A stretch of 64,000 nt of DNA from the NCBI GenBank assembly GCA_963676875.1, contig OY781436.1, forward strand, positions 62,001 to 126,000, in the 5' to 3' direction. Below the pieces are notes generated by a model. It had not been told where the DNA came from and ran no database searches. It saw only the letters and a program-made list of their open reading frames with translations. The DNA is from UBA6244 sp963676875. GTDB taxonomy: Bacteria; Bacteroidota; Bacteroidia; Bacteroidales; F082. Shown here one piece after another: positions 62,109-64,000 of the stretch; positions within the stretch are counted from its first letter, which is position 1; each line of letters opens with the position of its first letter. The position numbers were made by a program, and so were the translations under genes.

Positions 62109-62515
62109 AATGCATCCAACAAAATTCCCCTAAAGGCAGAAAAGAGTCTTCTCCGCCTTTAGGGAAGTTTTAAAGACGAATCTTAATAAAAAACTTTTAA
62201 AATCAACACAAAAAGAAAACACTATTAAAAAAAATTGTTGTCCGGTTTACTCTCATTTCCAAAAAGGTATACGTCACCTTTACATCCAACATAATCCTCA
62301 ACTGAAGAAAACTTTTATTAAATAGTACCTGCATGAAAATCTCCTTAATTCTACTGTGGCTTTCAAAAAACGTTATAAAACGACACTTGTTAATGTTTGA
62401 TTATCAAGATTTTTCCTTTAATAAAGACTATTTTCAAATCATACACAACAAAGTATCTGACGTTTTCTTGCAGAGATTAAATAATACCATAAAACAGTTT
62501 TATTCATCTATCGAC
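62109..62515. other. Spacer with terminator before the fourth exported gene
   Basis: Apart from the hairpin at 62126-62172 this 407-base, AT-rich stretch shows no gene or repeat. Confidence 0.6.
62126..62172 (+). terminator. Terminator after the third giant gene
   Basis: CCCTAAAGGC and GCCTTTAGGG form a ten-base stem, extended by a weaker inner GA/TC pairing. AAGTTTTAA follows. Confidence 0.8.
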
Positions 62516-64000
62516 ATGAAAACAATTCCAATTATGGTCGCAATTACTCTGTTGAGCAGTGGAGCAATATTTGCCCAAACTTTTTACGAAACCTTGCCGG
62601 TCACTGTACAGAACAATGTTTTATGGTCTGCTGACAATGAAGAAAATGATTTCAGCGACTGGGAAGATTACGGTACGGAACACTACATGTCCGGTGGTGG
62701 TATTTACACAACAGGAGATGCCGGAGATTACAATTACAGTCATTCAACTACTTATAAATATTCAGGAAGTAAGGGGGTAGGGCTTACTATAAATAATGCA
62801 TTTCAGTCATTAAACGGAGATAAAGCAGTAAGGTTTATGCGTTGGTGTGATAAACCTTGGGATCAAGATGGACAGTTTTTCCCGGACGACGCATACTATA
62901 GCGTCTGGATGTATTTCCCCTATTCATATAATGCTAATAAATATGCACCATGGGATCCGGGAGATGGTGGATGGTGGGATGTTTTTCAGTTTAAATCCAG
63001 AAACGGAGAAGGAAGTCAGCCAATTGTTGTTTTGAATGTGGATCATAATGATGCAACTGGTGACATGTCCTTTTCTTTGCATCATAAAACGTATCCTAAT
63101 TTTTATTCCAGCAATCATACAACAACAGTTTATCCTCAAAGCACTCCAATACCTGTGGGACAGTGGATACATATAGAAGCCCACTTTGTCCGCAGGACTA
63201 ATAATACAGGCAAAGTTACTGTATGGCAGGATGGTATACAAATTTTCAATATAGAAAATATCGTCACAAAACTTGATTCTGATCCCGATGCTGACAACAG
63301 TTGGGCAACTACAAACTACACCGATCATATTATTGGTGGCCCTGTGGATGGTTCTTCAACAATATATATTGATGATGCTATCGTAGCTACTGAAGCCATT
63401 TATCCATATATTCCAACCACTACCCCCGGCCTTTGGAGAGGCAACGTTTCCACCGATTGGAACCTGGCAGGAAACTGGGACGACAACAATATACCCATAC
63501 CGACCACTAACGTGCTCATACCCGCCGGACTTACCAACTACCCCGTGGTTGGCTCTACCTCTCAAGCCAACTGCAACAACCTTACCATCGATGCAGGAGC
63601 ATCACTCACACTGGCAAGCGATGCCGCAGGAACAGGGTCGCTTATCATCGATGGAACACTCACCAACAACGGTACAATCACCTCCGAACGATATATGCCC
63701 GGTGCTAATCAAGCATGGCACATGGTGGGTTCGCCCGTGAACAACCTTAGCATCGCGGCAAGCTCTTTCAACCCCGGTGCAACCGACGATTTCTATGCAT
63801 GGGATGAACCATCACCAGGAACATGGGTCAACTTTAAAAACCAAGATGGTAGTGGAGGAAACCCAAGCTTCCCCATGGCCAATGGTGACAATAATTTCCA
63901 TGCAGGCAAAGGCTATTTGGTGGCTTATGATGCAACAAATCCAACAAAATCATTTGTTGGAAACCTCACTTCGGGAAATATACCTTTTACCCTTTCTTAC
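62516..64000 (+). CDS. Exported jelly-roll (polysaccharide-lyase-like) protein with T9SS cassette, 3' end outside window
   Basis: The frame is open from ATG 62516 to the window end (495 codons shown). It begins with a signal peptide (KTIPIMVAITLLSSGAIFAQ). Residues about 20-305 look like a concanavalin-type jelly roll of lyase or lectin kind: YYSVWMYFPYSYN, WWDVFQFKSRNGEG, PVGQWIHIEAHFVRR, GKVTVWQDGIQIFN, and IYIDDAIVATEAIYP at its end. After a PTTTPGLWRGN linker the protein switches to the same C-terminal module as the 56208 product, almost base for base. A T9SS sorting domain is expected beyond the window. Polysaccharide lyase activity is a guess from the fold pattern. Confidence 0.82.
   Translation, partial: MKTIPIMVAITLLSSGAIFAQTFYETLPVTVQNNVLWSADNEENDFSDWEDYGTEHYMSGGGIYTTGDAGDYNYSHSTTYKYSGSKGVGLTINNAFQSLNGDKAVRFMRWCDKPWDQDGQFFPDDAYYSVWMYFPYSYNANKYAPWDPGDGGWWDVFQFKSRNGEGSQPIVVLNVDHNDATGDMSFSLHHKTYPNFYSSNHTTTVYPQSTPIPVGQWIHIEAHFVRRTNNTGKVTVWQDGIQIFNIENIVTKLDSDPDADNSWATTNYTDHIIGGPVDGSSTIYIDDAIVATEAIYPYIPTTTPGLWRGNVSTDWNLAGNWDDNNIPIPTTNVLIPAGLTNYPVVGSTSQANCNNLTIDAGASLTLASDAAGTGSLIIDGTLTNNGTITSERYMPGANQAWHMVGSPVNNLSIAASSFNPGATDDFYAWDEPSPGTWVNFKNQDGSGGNPSFPMANGDNNFHAGKGYLVAYDATNPTKSFVGNLTSGNIPFTLSY
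63449..64000 (+). repeat. C-terminal cassette repeat, copy 2 (continues beyond window)
   Basis: It is the partner of 60603-61154 at an offset of 2846 bases. The three differences seen are G for T, T for C and G for A in + strand order. Confidence 0.93.

Overview
The window reads as a chromosomal segment of a Bacteroidota bacterium, probably of the Marinilabiliales/Bacteroidales side (inference from gene content). Direct signs are the many TAnnTTTG (-7) promoter boxes typical of the phylum, secreted proteins with type IX secretion (T9SS) C-terminal sorting domains, a Bacteroidota-type YidC, SPFH and M16 proteins, and LTSC/VSSC lipoboxes on glycosidases. Most housekeeping genes have close, well-known relatives. 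No tRNA, rRNA, CRISPR array, insertion sequence with a transposase, or prophage was seen.

Layout. 1-1.3 kb: the end of a rubrerythrin gene, then a DUF433 antitoxin with a dead DUF5615 toxin, bracketed by an 82-bp direct repeat that carries a terminator. 1.3-9.7 kb: ffh, folD, a T9SS-exported protein, queE, a small membrane protein, rnpB (minus strand), tatA, a MATE exporter, dgkA and a BadF-type sugar kinase. 9.8-12.2 kb: miaA and the CCA-adding enzyme gene on the minus strand. 12.2-13.4 kb: a non-coding repeat block (212-bp tandem repeats full of small hairpins, then 30 in-register octamers). 13.5-26.6 kb: an isocitrate dehydrogenase-like gene with an HD-fold partner, superoxide reductase, an M16 protease, a glucosaminidase, an acyltransferase, a PEGA-like protein, a minus-strand SPFH/PH-like/RHH operon, yidC, and truncated haemoglobin convergent with an Fe-S-type Rrf2 regulator. 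26.8-29.7 kb: a gadC-gadB acid-resistance pair, whose promoter overlaps a near-perfect 23-bp palindrome. 29.8-39.3 kb: a metal exporter, then a minus-strand carbohydrate cluster (GH127 lipoprotein, aldose epimerase, six-hairpin glycosidase lipoprotein) and a multi-pass membrane protein.

39.9-64 kb is the accessory part: an outer-membrane barrel, an AraC regulator, an orphan three-PAS histidine kinase with a small partner, a long repeat-rich spacer, and then four large exported proteins. The first two (45816 and 51301) are tandem paralogues duplicated together with about 350 bp of upstream DNA and a 120-bp MITE-like element. The third (56208) and the fourth (62516, cut by the window end) have unrelated N-termini, but their C-terminal cassettes are about 99.5% identical over at least 552 bp. 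This points to recent cassette exchange of a T9SS export module among unrelated extracellular domains. A small PID-CTERM-like protein sits between the second and third.

Stress and redox functions are prominent (rubrerythrin, superoxide reductase, truncated haemoglobin, Fe-S Rrf2, Gad system), which fits an anaerobe or facultative anaerobe that meets oxygen, NO and acid. The extracellular beta-helix, CUB and jelly-roll proteins, with the arabinofuranosidase cluster, fit a polysaccharide-associated lifestyle.
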